From assembly GCA_032988165.1 (NCBI GenBank), contig JANTQF010000262.1:1-48692 (forward strand): a DNA stretch of 48,692 bases, read 5' to 3'. A program made the translations under genes and the position numbers. Within the stretch, counting starts at the first letter, position 1. The number at the start of each line of letters is the position of its first letter. Shown one piece after another: positions 21,335 through 32,512 of this stretch. The DNA is from Emmonsiellopsis sp. PD_33. Its lineage: Eukaryota; Ascomycota; Eurotiomycetes; Onygenales; Ajellomycetaceae. The notes beneath the pieces are model-generated. The model had not been told where the DNA came from. It saw only the letters and a program-made list of their open reading frames with translations, and ran no database searches.

Positions 21335-22825
21335 ATGAAGCCCAACAGCAGCATCATGAAGAGCTCCCAGTGCCTCTCCACTGTGACGGGCATTGTGCGC
21401 AAGAGCAAGCTGGGCCAGGTCCGGTATTACGCCCTGCCCAAGGACATGTCAATCCCAGCCTCGAAGCAAAAATTTGTCCCTAGCTCCGGCACATACCCCA
21501 AGGGCTTTGTGGTTGCCGGCGCCCACGCCGGCGTTAAGGAGTCAAACACCCGCTTCCCAGATGTTGCCCTGATATGCTCCGAGACCCCCTGTTCAGCAGC
21601 TGCGGTTTTTACTACGAACAAGTTCCAGGCTGCTCCCGTTCAAGTGAGCAAGCAGGTTATCCAGACCAGGAAGGGGGAGGGTATTCGGGGGGTTGTCGTT
21701 AACTCCGGCTGCGCGAATGCGGTGACTGGCAAGGGGGGCTTGGAGGATGCGAAGAGCATGAGTGCGAAGGTTGATGAGCTGATTGGATCGTCTTCGACGG
21801 GCCCGGAGGGTACCAGCACGCTCGTTATGAGTACTGGAGTCATTGGGCAACGGTAAGCGCAACCCCCTATTCTATATCTACAACCATCCACTGATGGACA
21901 CCACAGCCTCCCCATCCAAAAAATCCTAAACGCCATCCCGAACGCCCACACCACGCTCGCCTCCACACACACCTCCTGGCTCACCGCCGCCCGCGCAATC
22001 TGCACAACAGACACCTTCCCCAAACTCCTCTCCCGCACCTTCACCCTCCCCTCCTCCCCCAACACCACCTACCACATCGCCGGCATAACCAAAGGCGCCG
22101 GCATGATCCACCCGAACATGGCGACCCTCCTCGGCATCCTCGCCACCGACGCCCCCATCGCCCCCGCCGCCCTAAAACCCCTCCTAACCCACGCCATCGC
22201 CCGCTCCTTCAACTCCATCTCCATCGACGGCGACACCAGCACCAACGACACCATCGCCCTCCTCGCCAACGGCGCCGCAGGCGGCCAACCCATCACCTCC
22301 CCGCAATCAAAAGATTTCGCCGCAATGCAAAACATCCTCACAAACTTCGCCCAATCGCTTGCCCAACTAGTCGTGCGCGACGGCGAGGGCGCGACCAAAT
22401 TCGTCACCGTGCGCGTTCAAAACTCCCCCTCTCACGCAGACGCGAAAGCAATCGCATCAACCATCGCGCGCTCCCCGCTCGTCAAGACGGCGCTGTACGG
22501 CAAGGACGCGAACTGGGGCCGCATCCTGTGCGCGATCGGATATACGCAGGGTATCGATGCGGGGACCGTGGTGCCCGAGCGGACGAGTGTTAGTTTCAAG
22601 CCTGTGGATGGGAGTGAGGAGTTGAAGCTGCTTGTTAATGGGGAGCCCGAGGCGGTGGATGAGGAGCGGGCGGCGGCCATTTTGCAGGATGAGGATCTGG
22701 AGATTGTGGTTGATCTTGGTGGTGGGAGTAAGGGGGCGGAGGGGATGGGTGGGGAGGAGGGGTTGTATTGGTTTTGCGATTTTAGTCATGAGTATGTGAC
22801 TATTAATGGGGATTATCGGACATAA
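21335..22825 (+). CDS. argJ: Arginine biosynthesis bifunctional protein ArgJ, mitochondrial
   Basis: Ornithine acetyltransferase/N-acetylglutamate synthase (ARG7 in yeast): transfers acetyl from N-acetylornithine to glutamate and can also make N-acetylglutamate, closing the acetyl cycle in the mitochondrial matrix. Two exons (21335-21852, 21907-22825) give 478 residues. The first 35-40 residues are Ser/Lys/Arg-rich and look like a presequence. Signatures: PKGFVVAGAHAGVK, VVNSGCANAVTGKGG, MSTGVIGQRLPI, and the autocleavage site TKGAGMIHPNMATLLG, with predicted self-cleavage between Ala245 and the nucleophile Thr246. Then NSISIDGDTSTNDT and GKDANWGRILCAIGY; the C-terminus is HEYVTINGDYRT. Length and motifs are complete. 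Exon 2 changes from C-rich to G-rich at about 22540. Confidence 0.96.
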
Positions 22826-23466
22826 GGCGATTAGGTGCAGGGAGGTAGAGAGAAGGATGTAGGTAGCAAGATTATAATAGGTGCAAGACTTGCTTTGCAT
22901 AGTTAGTTGGACGATAAACAAAAATATCAAAAGAATTTTTTCATAAAATTACACGCAGTTTAAATAAATGGGAACTAGGCAGGTAAAAAAAATGTATATA
23001 TATACAGGTTTCCTTTTCTTTTTGAAGCCAGGTCTACTTTTGTTCCCCTTTCAACCCACACGGGTCCCTCCTTTCTCCCCTGGCCAGTGTAGAACGGCAC
23101 CAAAGATAAGGAACACGAGATAGATGGGAACAAGATAGGGATCCAAGAAACAATCAGGACGAAAAAAAGGGATATTTTGTCTTGCTCGAAAAAAAAAAGT
23201 AAACAAAATAAATATGACCTGCGCAAATTGCAACAAAGATTATCTCACAACCTAGCAGTCCCCCGCTCCCGTCGCCCATCGAAACAGCTTTTTTGACTCC
23301 GCGCCAAGAATGGTCAGATCAAAGTTATGTGATGATACAACAAGCGTATTTATAGACCCCGCCGTGCAACGTTAAAAAGACAAAGAAATTCGGAAAATAT
23401 TAGACAACGCAGGAGAAAAGAAAATATTGTCCTGCATGATCGTCATAAACAAGTCATTTTGACTGT
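22826..23466. other. Intergenic: convergent 3' ends of argJ and sec61
   Basis: AT-rich, with A and T runs, as expected for two 3' untranslated regions. Nothing else is visible. Confidence 0.65.
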
Positions 23467-25170
23467 CTAGTTTCCAGGAACTAGGCCTTTAAGACCAGCG
23501 CCGAAGTCACCTTCTCGTGCAGCGATTTCGAAGTATCCGTAGATGATGCTGTGTCAATGTTAGGAATGTATGGTAAAAACAACACAATGAGGAAACTTAC
23601 GTGACGGCTAATAGGATACCAGTTCCACTTCCAAGAGCGCCAAGCAAGTCGCTGGCGACGGACAAAGCTCCAATGCAAGCTCCACCAAATGCAGCAGCGG
23701 TAGGGATAACACGCTTGAGCTCCTTGTACATGCTCTGCTCACGGTGTCCAGCCATGACAAGGCCCTGGTCCTTAAGCTGCTTGGCAACATCACGGGGAGC
23801 GGAGCCAGAAACCTCAATCCAGGTCTTGGAGAACAGGGCGCAGGCAACGAGCATGAAACTGATGTATACGGCGGTGTGGATAGGGTCGAGGAGAGCTTCC
23901 TTGAAGTTAAGGGGAGGGGACATGTAGTAGGCAATTCCGGAAGCGGCATGGAGCTGGGCAGATCCACCTTCGCGAGGTTCCCAGACTCCTAGGAGCTTGA
24001 CAAGAAGGTTATCCGAGAAGCGGGAGTACAGCATCTGACTGATCAAGAAGATGTTGGAGCAGAGAGCGGACTGAAGCATGATTGGCATGTTGGAGGTGTA
24101 GAAGAGACGAACGGGGTAGGAACCACGCATTCCACGCTGGCGGGAAGACTTGACGGGAATCTCAACACGGAATCCCTGGAGATAGATAACGGTAGCGAAA
24201 ACGAACAGAGTTGCGAGGAGGTTCATGATGTTGGGCAGATTCTGGCGGTAGAATGCCTCATGGAGAGCACGCTGCTTGTCGGGCCAAGTGAGCAGGAGGT
24301 GGAAGAGGGCAATGACCGCACCCTCAAATTCGGGGCCACGCCCGGTGTTGATGGTGGTGGGCGAGAAAGCCTTCCAGATGATAGACTCGCAAATGTTGGT
24401 CGCGATGAACAGGGAAATACCGCTTCCAAGACCATATCCCTTCTGAAGCAGCTCATCCAAAAGGATGACAACAAGGCCGGCAACAACGAGCTGGACGATC
24501 AGGAGAACACAGACACCAGCGCCGAGGTCGCTGGGCTGGCCATAGAGACCAGTCAGCACGTAGACACAAGCTTGACCAAAGGACAAGATAATGGCGAAGA
24601 GCTTTTGTGCGGTTTGGTAGAGTTCGCGGTCGGTTTTCAGGTCGAGGTTGACGTCAATGAGGTGGGTTCCGGCAAGGAGCTATATAATTATCAGTATTAT
24701 CGCCCTCGAAGCTAATTTGATATACCGTGCCATACCTGGAACACCATTCCGGAAGAGATAATCGGGGTGATACCCAATTCCATGAGGGTTCCCCGATTAC
24801 TAGCCAACATCATCCGGAGCCAGTAGAGAGGGTCGGATGTGTCCGACGAGACAATACCATAAAGAGGCATTTGGCTCATCACCAAGAATATCAACAGGGT
24901 CAACTGCGCGCCGCCAAATCAGTACCTATATAGCCGTGTATAATGCGCGAAAGACCGGGGTTCAACATACACCTGTCCACATCAACTTTTGGTTGAAAGG
25001 CACCTTCGTCTCGGGAGCTGCCACCTCCGGGAGGAGGGGCGTGAAGGGCTTGATCAAGTCGAGGAAGCGTACTGCACTGGTCAGCACATCGGCTTACAAG
25101 ATACAGGCAGCGATTGCTACGGTAGACACCGCGCTGGCTGGCAATGGCATGGCAACTTACGACCACTCAT
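23467..25170 (-). CDS. sec61: Protein translocation channel Sec61 alpha
   Basis: Pore subunit of the ER translocon, ten membrane segments. Five exons; the first is only 10 nt (25170-25161, ATGAGTGGTC), as in other filamentous ascomycetes. The start reads MSGLRFLDLIKPFTPLLPEV, followed by KLMWTGLTLLIFLVMSQMPLYG with the plug region SSDTSDPLYWLRMMLASNRG. Then come LDELLQKGYGLGSGISLFIA, the cytosolic loop VEIPVKSSRQRGMRGSYPV, LFYTSNMPIML and SKTWIEVSGSAPRDVAKQL. It ends IIYGYFEIAAREGDFGAGLKGLVPGN, with the stop at 23467-23469. All expected blocks are present. Its composition is even and lacks the 3' skew seen in several neighbours. Confidence 0.96.
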
Positions 25171-27248
25171 GGTGACGGCTTTGTCCTCGATTGACCCACG
25201 GGGAAAGGAGTATTAAAGAAGCGGTAAAAAGAAACCAGACGAAGGGAAGGGCGCGGTCGCAGAACCGGAAACAGAATTAAAAAGGAAGAGGAGAAGAAGA
25301 GAAAATCGTGGGCGGTGGAGAGAGTCGTCCAGCAGGAAAGGAGAGATGTTGTCGAGATGAGATGAAGTTGTGCTCGTTGTCCATTTCGCTTGGCGCTAAC
25401 GCTTTAAGGACACTGTGGTCGAACCACAGCCACGTGACCCGCGGGCCGGCCAAGAGCCGCATCCATCAGCTTCCATCCGAACTTCCCAACTTGGTTGAAG
25501 ATTCCTTTATTTGCCTGCTAACTCTAATTCAACTATTTCGCCCATCCGGGGCTCACTAAACGTTCCGACGAATGTTGATATTTGGCCTCTGCCGCCGACC
25601 ACAGTCCCGGGAAGCTACGGTACATCCAAACAGTTTGAATTAACTAGTAGTACTAACCGTTATACGTCCCATGCTATCATCACCTGGAAGGACCGGTTGT
25701 TATTAAGCACCAAAAGCGTGGTCCCTATGTTCGGCCTTTTCGACCAGATGACGAAATCCCAAGCTATAGATTTGGTGATGAATTCTTGCTGTTTGGTTTT
25801 CATTCATCCTACGGCAATTGACGGCCTGGGAGTGCTCCGTTCCTATCTCCCCGCACATTTTTATTCCCTGAATATAACCCTTGCAGACCGTGAATTCTCT
25901 CTTGGCCACCGGTTGACGAAAGATAACAAGTCTAGATATAAATATCTGCTCATTTCCGTCCCCTTATTTTGGTTTAAGGATATCGTGGTTTTCAATATAC
26001 TATTTACTACCACCAAAGCTGTTGCCGTAAGATCAATCCTCCTGGCGCCGTGACTCACCCGCCATTCTACAATTACTTTCTATGCAATCGATCCCAATGA
26101 ACGAAAAAGAACATCTGGGTACATTCAGTGCGCAGCCCGTGAAGCAGAAAGACATCACAGAATCCGTTCTTATGTGGGCATCTTCGATCCTTATCCAGGT
26201 CGTTAGATATCCCAATGGATCCAGATGAGGGAACATTCCCATTTCCTGGCTCTGCGCAGTTGACCCAGTCTCTGCAGATCCTAACGCCATGGGCACGTCC
26301 ATCTGCTACCATACGAACGGGAATACCCGTCACTGATATAGGTGTAGTTTCTGCATCTACCACAAGGCCATGGACCCCAAACCTGCTGCACTTTGAGTCT
26401 AAGGACACTTGCTCCTCGGATCAAGTGGCGTCGTCTTTCATCAGCTCTGACCCTAGATATTCGGTACATACTTAACAACCTTCCCCCTAATGTTTTGGGG
26501 GTGCCTGTTCATTTCTTAAATGCCTTCTATTTCTCATTGGGATTTGCGGCGTTACGGCAGATTCCATGTTCCAGACATTAGTCTTTCCTCTGATTTTTAC
26601 ATCTACAGCATCGATTTTCTCGATTCAGAGACCCCTCCACAGGGCAAATTGCAAACAAGATTGCCAGATCGCTTTACCAGCATGTTTATTACCTGTCGGC
26701 AGGTTCGAACTGGATCTGGTACTCCTGCTCTGCAACCCCTACCGCAGCGCAACTCTTCGTAGGCAAGTATTTCCAAATAAGTGACTCTAGTATGCCGTAT
26801 CATCCGCACTGTGGTGTCTGGGCAGATTAACACCTAGATCAAAGGCACACTCCTTGCCCGGCTGAATATATTCCCTCAAAGCTAGCTATATGTCAGTATA
26901 GCTGCGTACTTTTATGTTTCCAGGGAAGCCCATGGGCAAGGAGGATTATTCATTTTCCTTTGACTCTCGTCTTCCCTTTCCCTGGCCTTGCCTTGCATTA
27001 GTTAGGGTCGAGTAACCTGGTCAATGCATCTTCGCCAACGATGCAATCGCGGACAGAGGCAGCGTTGCAGCGGTTGGATGTTCACGGTTCCAAAATTAAA
27101 TAGAGATATCCTCAAAAACATGATAGTCGAAGTTGGTAGTCAATTCTTGTAGCTTCATGGTATAACATCAACTATGCTCTCTCTCATCCTTATGGGAACA
27201 CGTCACGTCTAAAATTATAAATACACATCCCTATCCCCCCTAAACAAC
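25171..27248. other. Gene-poor stretch: sec61 promoter followed by about 1.7 kb without a recognisable gene
   Basis: The sec61-proximal part holds a 7-bp inverted repeat next to CACGTG. The longest open frame (25511-26053, plus, 180 codons) begins at TTG and matches nothing. Two overlapping frames on opposite strands at 26030-26480 are also unconvincing. No transposon ends or RNA gene were seen. Confidence 0.5.
25413..25436. promoter_or_regulatory. Inverted repeat plus CACGTG upstream of sec61
   Basis: CTGTGGT at 25413-25419 and ACCACAG at 25423-25429 form a perfect inverted repeat with a 3-nt spacer, and CACGTG follows at 25431-25436. The group lies about 245-265 bp upstream of the sec61 start, a plausible place for a dimeric activator. 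The factor is unknown. Confidence 0.35.
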
Positions 27249-27944
27249 TCATTCCCCATTCTTCTCCACCCCATTCCTCCCCTCAACCTCCGCCCCATCC
27301 CCGCCCCCTCTCCCCGCCCTCCTCCACTCCTCCCACTTCCCCTCCCACTTCCCCATCCCATCCTCAACCCCTCCCTCCCCCTCCCCCCTCCCAACCCCCA
27401 GAACCCCCACCACCGCCCAAACCCCATACCACCCCACCCAACAACCCACCCAAACCAGCCCCGCACTCACCCCCGCAACCACCACCGCCGGCACAAGCAC
27501 CATAACCAACCCACTCCCAACAACCACCATCGCGCCCACGAGCGCCAGCAGCAGCGTGAGGAGGATCGTCGACGTCGCGAAGAGCGTAAATGTCGCTAGC
27601 GGGACGAGGAGGAAGAGGGCTTGGATGGTTAGGAAGGTGGTTATGTGTGGGTGCGTGGTTAGGTGGGTGGTGTAGAGGGGGAGATAGGTCGAGAGGAGGT
27701 TGGAGAGGGCGGGGGGGAGGTAGGAGAGGAGGGTTGGGAGGAGGGCGGGGTTGTTTGAAGGCTTGGAGGTAGATGCGTTTGTGGGAGGAGGAGTTGTTGT
27801 TGTTGTTGTTGCTGTGGCGGAGGTCATTGTGAGTTTGTGAGAGGGGGGTGGGTGGATGGTTTTTGCGGCGGTGGGCGGGGGCGTGGGCGTGGGCGAGGGG
27901 GGAGTTGTGCTTCCGCTATCGCGGGGGTTGAGTGGGGGATTCAT
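27249..27944 (-). CDS. Small multi-pass membrane protein, possibly promethin/LDAF1-like
   Basis: A single frame of 231 residues from an ATG at 27944-27942. Residues 1-75 are Pro/Thr/Ser-rich and disordered. The middle has THPHITTFLTIQALFLLVP followed by almost continuous hydrophobic sequence (about residues 100-175, three or four spans, rich in Val/Leu/Ala/Gly). The tail is Gly/Glu/Arg-rich and hydrophilic. A hydrophobic hairpin region between soluble tails resembles the promethin (LDAF1, yeast Ldo16/45) lipid-droplet family, but I recognise no diagnostic motif. The DNA flips from C-rich to G-rich on the coding strand at about 27545, which colours the residue choice of the tail. A later Met (MTSATATTT) is an alternative start. 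Confidence 0.55.
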   Translation of the reverse strand: MNPPLNPRDSGSTTPPSPTPTPPPTAAKTIHPPPSHKLTMTSATATTTTTTPPPTNASTSKPSNNPALLPTLLSYLPPALSNLLSTYLPLYTTHLTTHPHITTFLTIQALFLLVPLATFTLFATSTILLTLLLALVGAMVVVGSGLVMVLVPAVVVAGVSAGLVWVGCWVGWYGVWAVVGVLGVGRGEGEGGVEDGMGKWEGKWEEWRRAGRGGGDGAEVEGRNGVEKNGE

Positions 27945-28874
27945 TGAGGGAAATTGACCGATGGAGGACGCGGTGGTCGGTCTGTTCTCTTTTTTTTTGG
28001 AGGTTAAGAATGTTATATAGCTTGTTTGAGACGTGATATCGAGCGGGCTTGTTGGTGTGTGGTTTTCACGATGGGCGACAGGGTGACGAAGGGCTAGGTG
28101 GGTGGAGAAATTTGACTAAGCTCCGTGTGCAAACGAGGTTCAGTATTTGGGTAATAAATCAATCGGGTGTTGGATTGTTGCTTGATATTGCGTGGGTTCA
28201 GGGAGTGGGTGGTGGTGGTATGGTGATATTTTGATGTTGGGGAAATCTGGGGAAGGTTTGGCGGGTGCATGGACGCCAAGCATTCGGGCTGGCTTTAACT
28301 AACTTTGGTTAGGCCGCTGCCTTTTAGCGGGGTAGGTAAATCTTGACAGGAGCTTGGGTTAAAAAATATATATATTCTCTTGACTGTTGTTGATGAGATT
28401 TTAAAACAAGAGGAATTGATATATAAAGTGCCTCACCACGGTCATCACATTTCTATCATTGTCGTTATTGCCCTATCATTATGAATATTTCCACCGGTTG
28501 AAATATAATTCCCTCTTTGTCGGACCGTGCTTGCTGCTAACACAGAAAACAGTATCTCATGCAAGCAAGAAAAAAAGGTCCACGATTCCCCCATTCAGTT
28601 CATTAGGGCACTATAGGCCCATCCTCTCACCGCTCCAACCCCTCGGGAACCTCCACCACTGCCTCCTTGCAACCATACTTAGTACTTGCATCGCCCAATC
28701 CATAAGCACCTTGTTCAATCCCGCCAAACACCCCCGATTCTCGGCCGTTAGTTCGCGGAATAGAAACTACCCATAGAAGGCAAACAGTACAAAGTAGACA
28801 TATTGCCAGGCCAGCACCGCTGCAGAAAACTGCGATTGGGAGAGACCGACTTTAACCACGGAGCAATGTCAGAC
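27945..28874. other. Intergenic: upstream of the membrane-protein gene, downstream of an NTase-fold gene
   Basis: G/T-rich on the left, AT-rich in the middle (28340-28480). A 105-codon plus-strand frame (28459-28776) looks like chance. Nothing else is visible. Confidence 0.55.
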
Positions 28875-29679
28875 TTAAGAAAGGGGGCGGCCACTCATGT
28901 CAAAAGGTAATTCTTTCCCAGAGCCAAGGCGTTTCGATACGCGGCGGTCAAATGGCCCATTCTTGCTCTCATATATTCGACCAAAGCGTGTACTATACCA
29001 TGTCACCACCTGCTCATCCAAGCAATCATCTAGAACATCATTCTTCAAGCCCAGATATCCAACCATCATGGAGATCCATGCTTCTATTGAAGACGTCCAG
29101 GTTGTGAATCCAGCATTGTTTTGCTCATCAATAGCAGCTCTGATGAAACTTTCGAGTAATGTTCGCTGCTGTGGGTAGAAAATGTTGCCGTATGTGTCGT
29201 ATTGAGCTGTTGTTGGACTGAAATCAGGAAGCTTGGCGAATGAGGCTGGCATCAAAAGTACTTGTTCAAATCTCTTTCGTGGGTGGCTTGGCCAGTTGAA
29301 GGTCCTGCAAGAGCGGTCTAGGCGCTCATAATCTTTATTTATCTCTCGCATAACAGCTTCTGGATCTGGAAGCCGTGCCATAATTTCAGGGGCAGGATCA
29401 CGCTTTGGAGAAGAAGGGATGAATCCAGAATCACAAAGTTTCTGAGTTGCCTTCTCAAGCTCCTCGTCCTGGACCACCACCATGGGAAGCTAGAAGTCGT
29501 TAGCATCAATTCTTTTCAGGCTTCTCTTTGCAAGTGAACGGACTTACCCCTACTACAATGGGAACACCTAGATAACTCATGGCAGAAGGACCCCAGATGC
29601 AGACGCGGAGAGGCGCAAGTGTGCTGCCAAGTTGTGATGTTTCCGCATCTGGCTTATAATCTTGCGGGCGTCTGAACAT
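28875..29679 (-). CDS. Uncharacterised fungal protein, probable inactive nucleotidyltransferase fold
   Basis: Two exons join in frame: 29679-29548 and 29489-28875, giving 248 residues. The N-terminal block reads LRVCIWGPSAMSYLGVPIVV and then LPMVVVQDEELEKATQKLCDSGF. That is the pattern of a fungal family in which a nucleotidyltransferase-like strand-helix (W/GG..A..YLGVP) precedes a beta strand, but the catalytic DxD pair is absent. The rest is helical, with WPSHPRKRFEQVLLMPASFA and an Ile/Trp-rich stretch TTWTSSIEAWISMMVGYLGL. Function unknown. The exon 1 join comes from my own reading: GTAAGT donor, CTAG acceptor, reading frame kept. It is divergent from the active-looking NTase-fold gene at 30496. 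Confidence 0.65.
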
Positions 29680-30495
29680 GGCTAGATATACGGATATTGA
29701 AAGGACACTAGCCGACTCAGAAATGATGGGTAGTTACTCCGTAGAATGGCTATGAATTCTGTGCAGCTAGGTGTAGGGTGTGGTATGTCGACCTCGGGAA
29801 CCCCCCAAGGTTGGAAGGGCTCAAGTCACATGACCACGCCGTCATTCACCCATCCATCCATGGATTGATTCATCCCTTTCTTTCGTTGGTAACCACACTG
29901 GCAACTTAACCATCTGCTCTTCACTGGTCCAAGCAGAGTTACCGCCCGCGGCTTCACGCGGCTGAGGAGGAGACATGCATGAATAAAGGTAGACACTGGA
30001 GGTTGAGTTTTATGGTAACTTGAACCTTTTATTTAGAGTAGCTTGCCTGGCAACTGATAGTAACTTGAAGCTTTACGCACCCGCTGGCTTCCAGCATTTT
30101 TGCTAGGCAGAAGTTATTAAACAACACTTAGAGGCACTGCTCTCTAAGGATTGATACTTTTTGGTCCAGTTGGATTCTCACAGAAGTCTAGGGCTCCGCC
30201 TTTCCCTGCCAACAACTGTGGAGCTGCGAAGATTGCCTCAGACCTCGGAATCAATCTGGGTTTGAGTCACTGGATGGTTAGTAGTAACCAGTGCCCTCAT
30301 GCTGCCTTCACAAGTGATGAAATGAGCGATATATAAAACCCACTTCAGCCAGGCAACGTAGCCGTTTTGTCTTCATCGGCTTTGGTCGCCTTGAACATCC
30401 ATTCCACTTATTAGTACATTCCTGCCCAAACATCTTGGAAAACAACTCCCCCCACCGACTCTTTTCCAGCTCAACGACCAAGAAACCAACCCAAT
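29680..30495. other. Divergent promoter region between two NTase-fold genes
   Basis: Includes two imperfect copies of TAACTTGAASCTTT (30015 and 30060 areas), a TGAGTCA at 30263-30269, and a TATA box for the right-hand gene. No gene is visible. Confidence 0.55.
30330..30337 (+). promoter_or_regulatory. TATA box TATATAAA
   Basis: TATATAAA lies 166 bp before the ATG at 30496, in a typical core-promoter position. Confidence 0.4.
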
Positions 30496-31158
30496 ATGGC
30501 GGCACTCACCTACCAACAACTCAGAACCGTTGTCGCCGAATTGGCTCAGACCCTCGACGCAATGCAGATCGACTACGCCGTCATGGGTGGCGCTGCTGTT
30601 TGCCTGACCGTCGGTAATGCCGACCGTATGACTGAGGATGTTGATTTGGTCATTCATGTGGATCAACGCATGATAACAGCTGACCGTCTGACCACCAAAC
30701 TGCTCACGGAGTATCCGTCGAAGTTTGCAGCGGTCGACCAATTCGGCCATACTATTCCAGGATACAAACTGGCCCTACCAGGGGGGGCGTCCAGTGTTGT
30801 AGGTCTCGAGGTATTCGATGCCGCGAGCTGGCCACAACGTCCGCAATACAATGTCCAGGCGGCCAGTCGACAGACTATGAATATCAACGGGCAATCTGTG
30901 AAGGTATTTGCCCCAGAATGGATCCTGCGGGAGAAAATCCTATCACAGTATGAGCGTCAAGGTGGCGCCAAGGGACGGTCGGATATCTGTGATTTGATAA
31001 ATGTCGTCCCCTTTGCCGTGCCAGGAAAACCTGAGCTGAACTTCAACAATGACGAAAAGTTGAAGAGTGCGCTCTCCAATCTTCTGCAACAGCACCCAGA
31101 ATTGGCGCCACGTTTGAAGGAGAAGATTAGCTGCGCTGATGTCTTCGGTAACTGGTAA
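30496..31158 (+). CDS. Nucleotidyltransferase-fold protein, AbiEii-like
   Basis: An intronless gene of 220 residues. It shows the minimal nucleotidyltransferase pattern: DYAVMGGAAVCL (Gly-Gly at 31-32), TEDVDLVI (Asp48 and Asp50), and a third acidic strand VVGLEVFD (Glu105/Asp108). The C-terminal part KVFAPEWILREKILSQYERQ, then KGRSDICDLINVV, matches the layout of AbiEii/MNT-type proteins, which have a Lys-rich helix followed by an Asp pair. All the residues needed for metal and NTP binding appear present, so it may be active. Substrate and role are unknown; bacterial relatives include toxins of abortive-infection systems, but nothing here shows such a role. It has a TATA box and a clean ATG (CCAATATGG). 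Confidence 0.75.
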   Translation: MAALTYQQLRTVVAELAQTLDAMQIDYAVMGGAAVCLTVGNADRMTEDVDLVIHVDQRMITADRLTTKLLTEYPSKFAAVDQFGHTIPGYKLALPGGASSVVGLEVFDAASWPQRPQYNVQAASRQTMNINGQSVKVFAPEWILREKILSQYERQGGAKGRSDICDLINVVPFAVPGKPELNFNNDEKLKSALSNLLQQHPELAPRLKEKISCADVFGNW

Positions 31159-32512
31159 GTTAAGACATCCATCTTGTTAAGATCAATCACTGATTATCCT
31201 AGACGATGACGATGAACGTGGATGTTTTTGGTGTCCAAATGTGGGTGATCTTGTTAAACCCTGTCGTGCTGGGGATAGAGCACTGCGCTTACTGCTCTTT
31301 AACGGGGAATGCCACAAATCATCAGCTTGTGCCGATTACGTCCCTGCCCGTTGTGCACACCGCTAGGACAGCTGGGGGTGGGGGTGGGGGTGGTGGTGGC
31401 GTAAGAGAGAGGACGCTTAGGAGGAGGTGAAGGACGACGGAGTCGAGGAGCTTTGACTGCTTGTGCTTGTTTTGTAGAGTTGTGTTCAAATAAAGGCAAA
31501 TCTGATGCTCTTACGGTCATAGCCCTTTCTTCCTTACGCTGGGGCCATTGCTTCTAGACAGGGAAATCAAGATCCAGATCATGGCATTCTTATTTCCTAT
31601 TTTATTCTAATGTCCAAGATATCTCAGCCGCTTACACTGGATTTCATGTTTCAAGAGGGGTTACTCCCTACGTCATTTGGTGTCCCATCTTATGCTCTGT
31701 TCAACAAACTAATATCTATAGCTGCAATATTAAAGCTCTGCCGAGCCATACAATGGACGTTTGGAAACGGGCAGCAGCAGTAGCGTTGAGACCGTATCCG
31801 ATCAACTCCTGCTTGGCATTATATTCACAACTTCTCAAGGTCGACTGGGTTGGTTATCTTTCCCGGCTTCAGCCATCCAGTTCTTCCCAATACCACTCCG
31901 TTTGCAAATTACCTTGAACTCATTATATCGACGACACAATACGGATGAAGAGGCCGTCGAGCGGAATAAAACCCACTTCCAACGAGACTCAATCGTCAGT
32001 CGTCACCCTCTTCCCCATGGGGGCAACCCATGCATTCCACGGCCCTACCCCCGCCCCCTACTAATCCATGTATTATCCAACTTCGACATCAACCGGTCAG
32101 ATTATATTGGTAGAATTGGTTAATAAATCCCCCTCTGACGCCCCATGTTTGCCATCCGTGTTGTGCGGGGATACTGAATACTTAATATTGCCAATTTATA
32201 TCCATCAGCAAGGATAGGAAAGCAGCAGAAAAAGCACCCCCATGCTGCACACTTCCGTTCAGCTTAGGGCATACCGAGCTCACATATTTCTAATTTCTTT
32301 CATGTCTGTAGGACTGTGTGTCACCATTATCATGGAAAGCTAATTATGGGAGTATGCTCCAAGCAAACTCCCCCCGCAGCAAGCTTACTATTTACAACCA
32401 TGAGGGCCGGGAGACTGGGAGAAACCCAGCTTTTTTCTATATATCCAAAAAGAGCAGCTCCGCTAAACATATACATCACTCCCCACGCAACCAAAGGAAA
32501 CTGAAAAAAACC
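31159..32512. other. Intergenic: downstream of the NTase-fold gene and promoter of the cutinase-family gene
   Basis: Contains a G-rich repeat (listed separately) and a TATATATC at about 32438 that could serve the cutinase gene. The open frames here are short and unconvincing. Confidence 0.55.
31374..31399 (+). repeat. G-rich tandem repeat (GGGGGT)x3 then (GGT)n
   Basis: Three tandem GGGGGT units pass into GGT repeats. Three G5 runs plus GG doublets could form a two- or three-layer G-quadruplex on the plus strand. Confidence 0.7.

Noticed and set aside
21593..22407. Long minus-strand frames across argJ
   Set aside because: Shadows of the argJ coding strand, whose reading is unambiguous.
25511..26053. 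180-codon plus-strand frame
   Set aside because: Begins at TTG with no early ATG, no family resemblance, and a frame of this size is expected about once by chance in a window this long.
26690..26730. GGTTCGAACTG resembling a tRNA B box
   Set aside because: No matching A box or cloverleaf could be built around it.
28875..31158. Toxin-antitoxin system suggested by the AbiEii-like fold
   Set aside because: The sequence shows only the fold pattern; the divergent layout, eukaryotic promoters and lack of a recognisable antitoxin give no support for that role.
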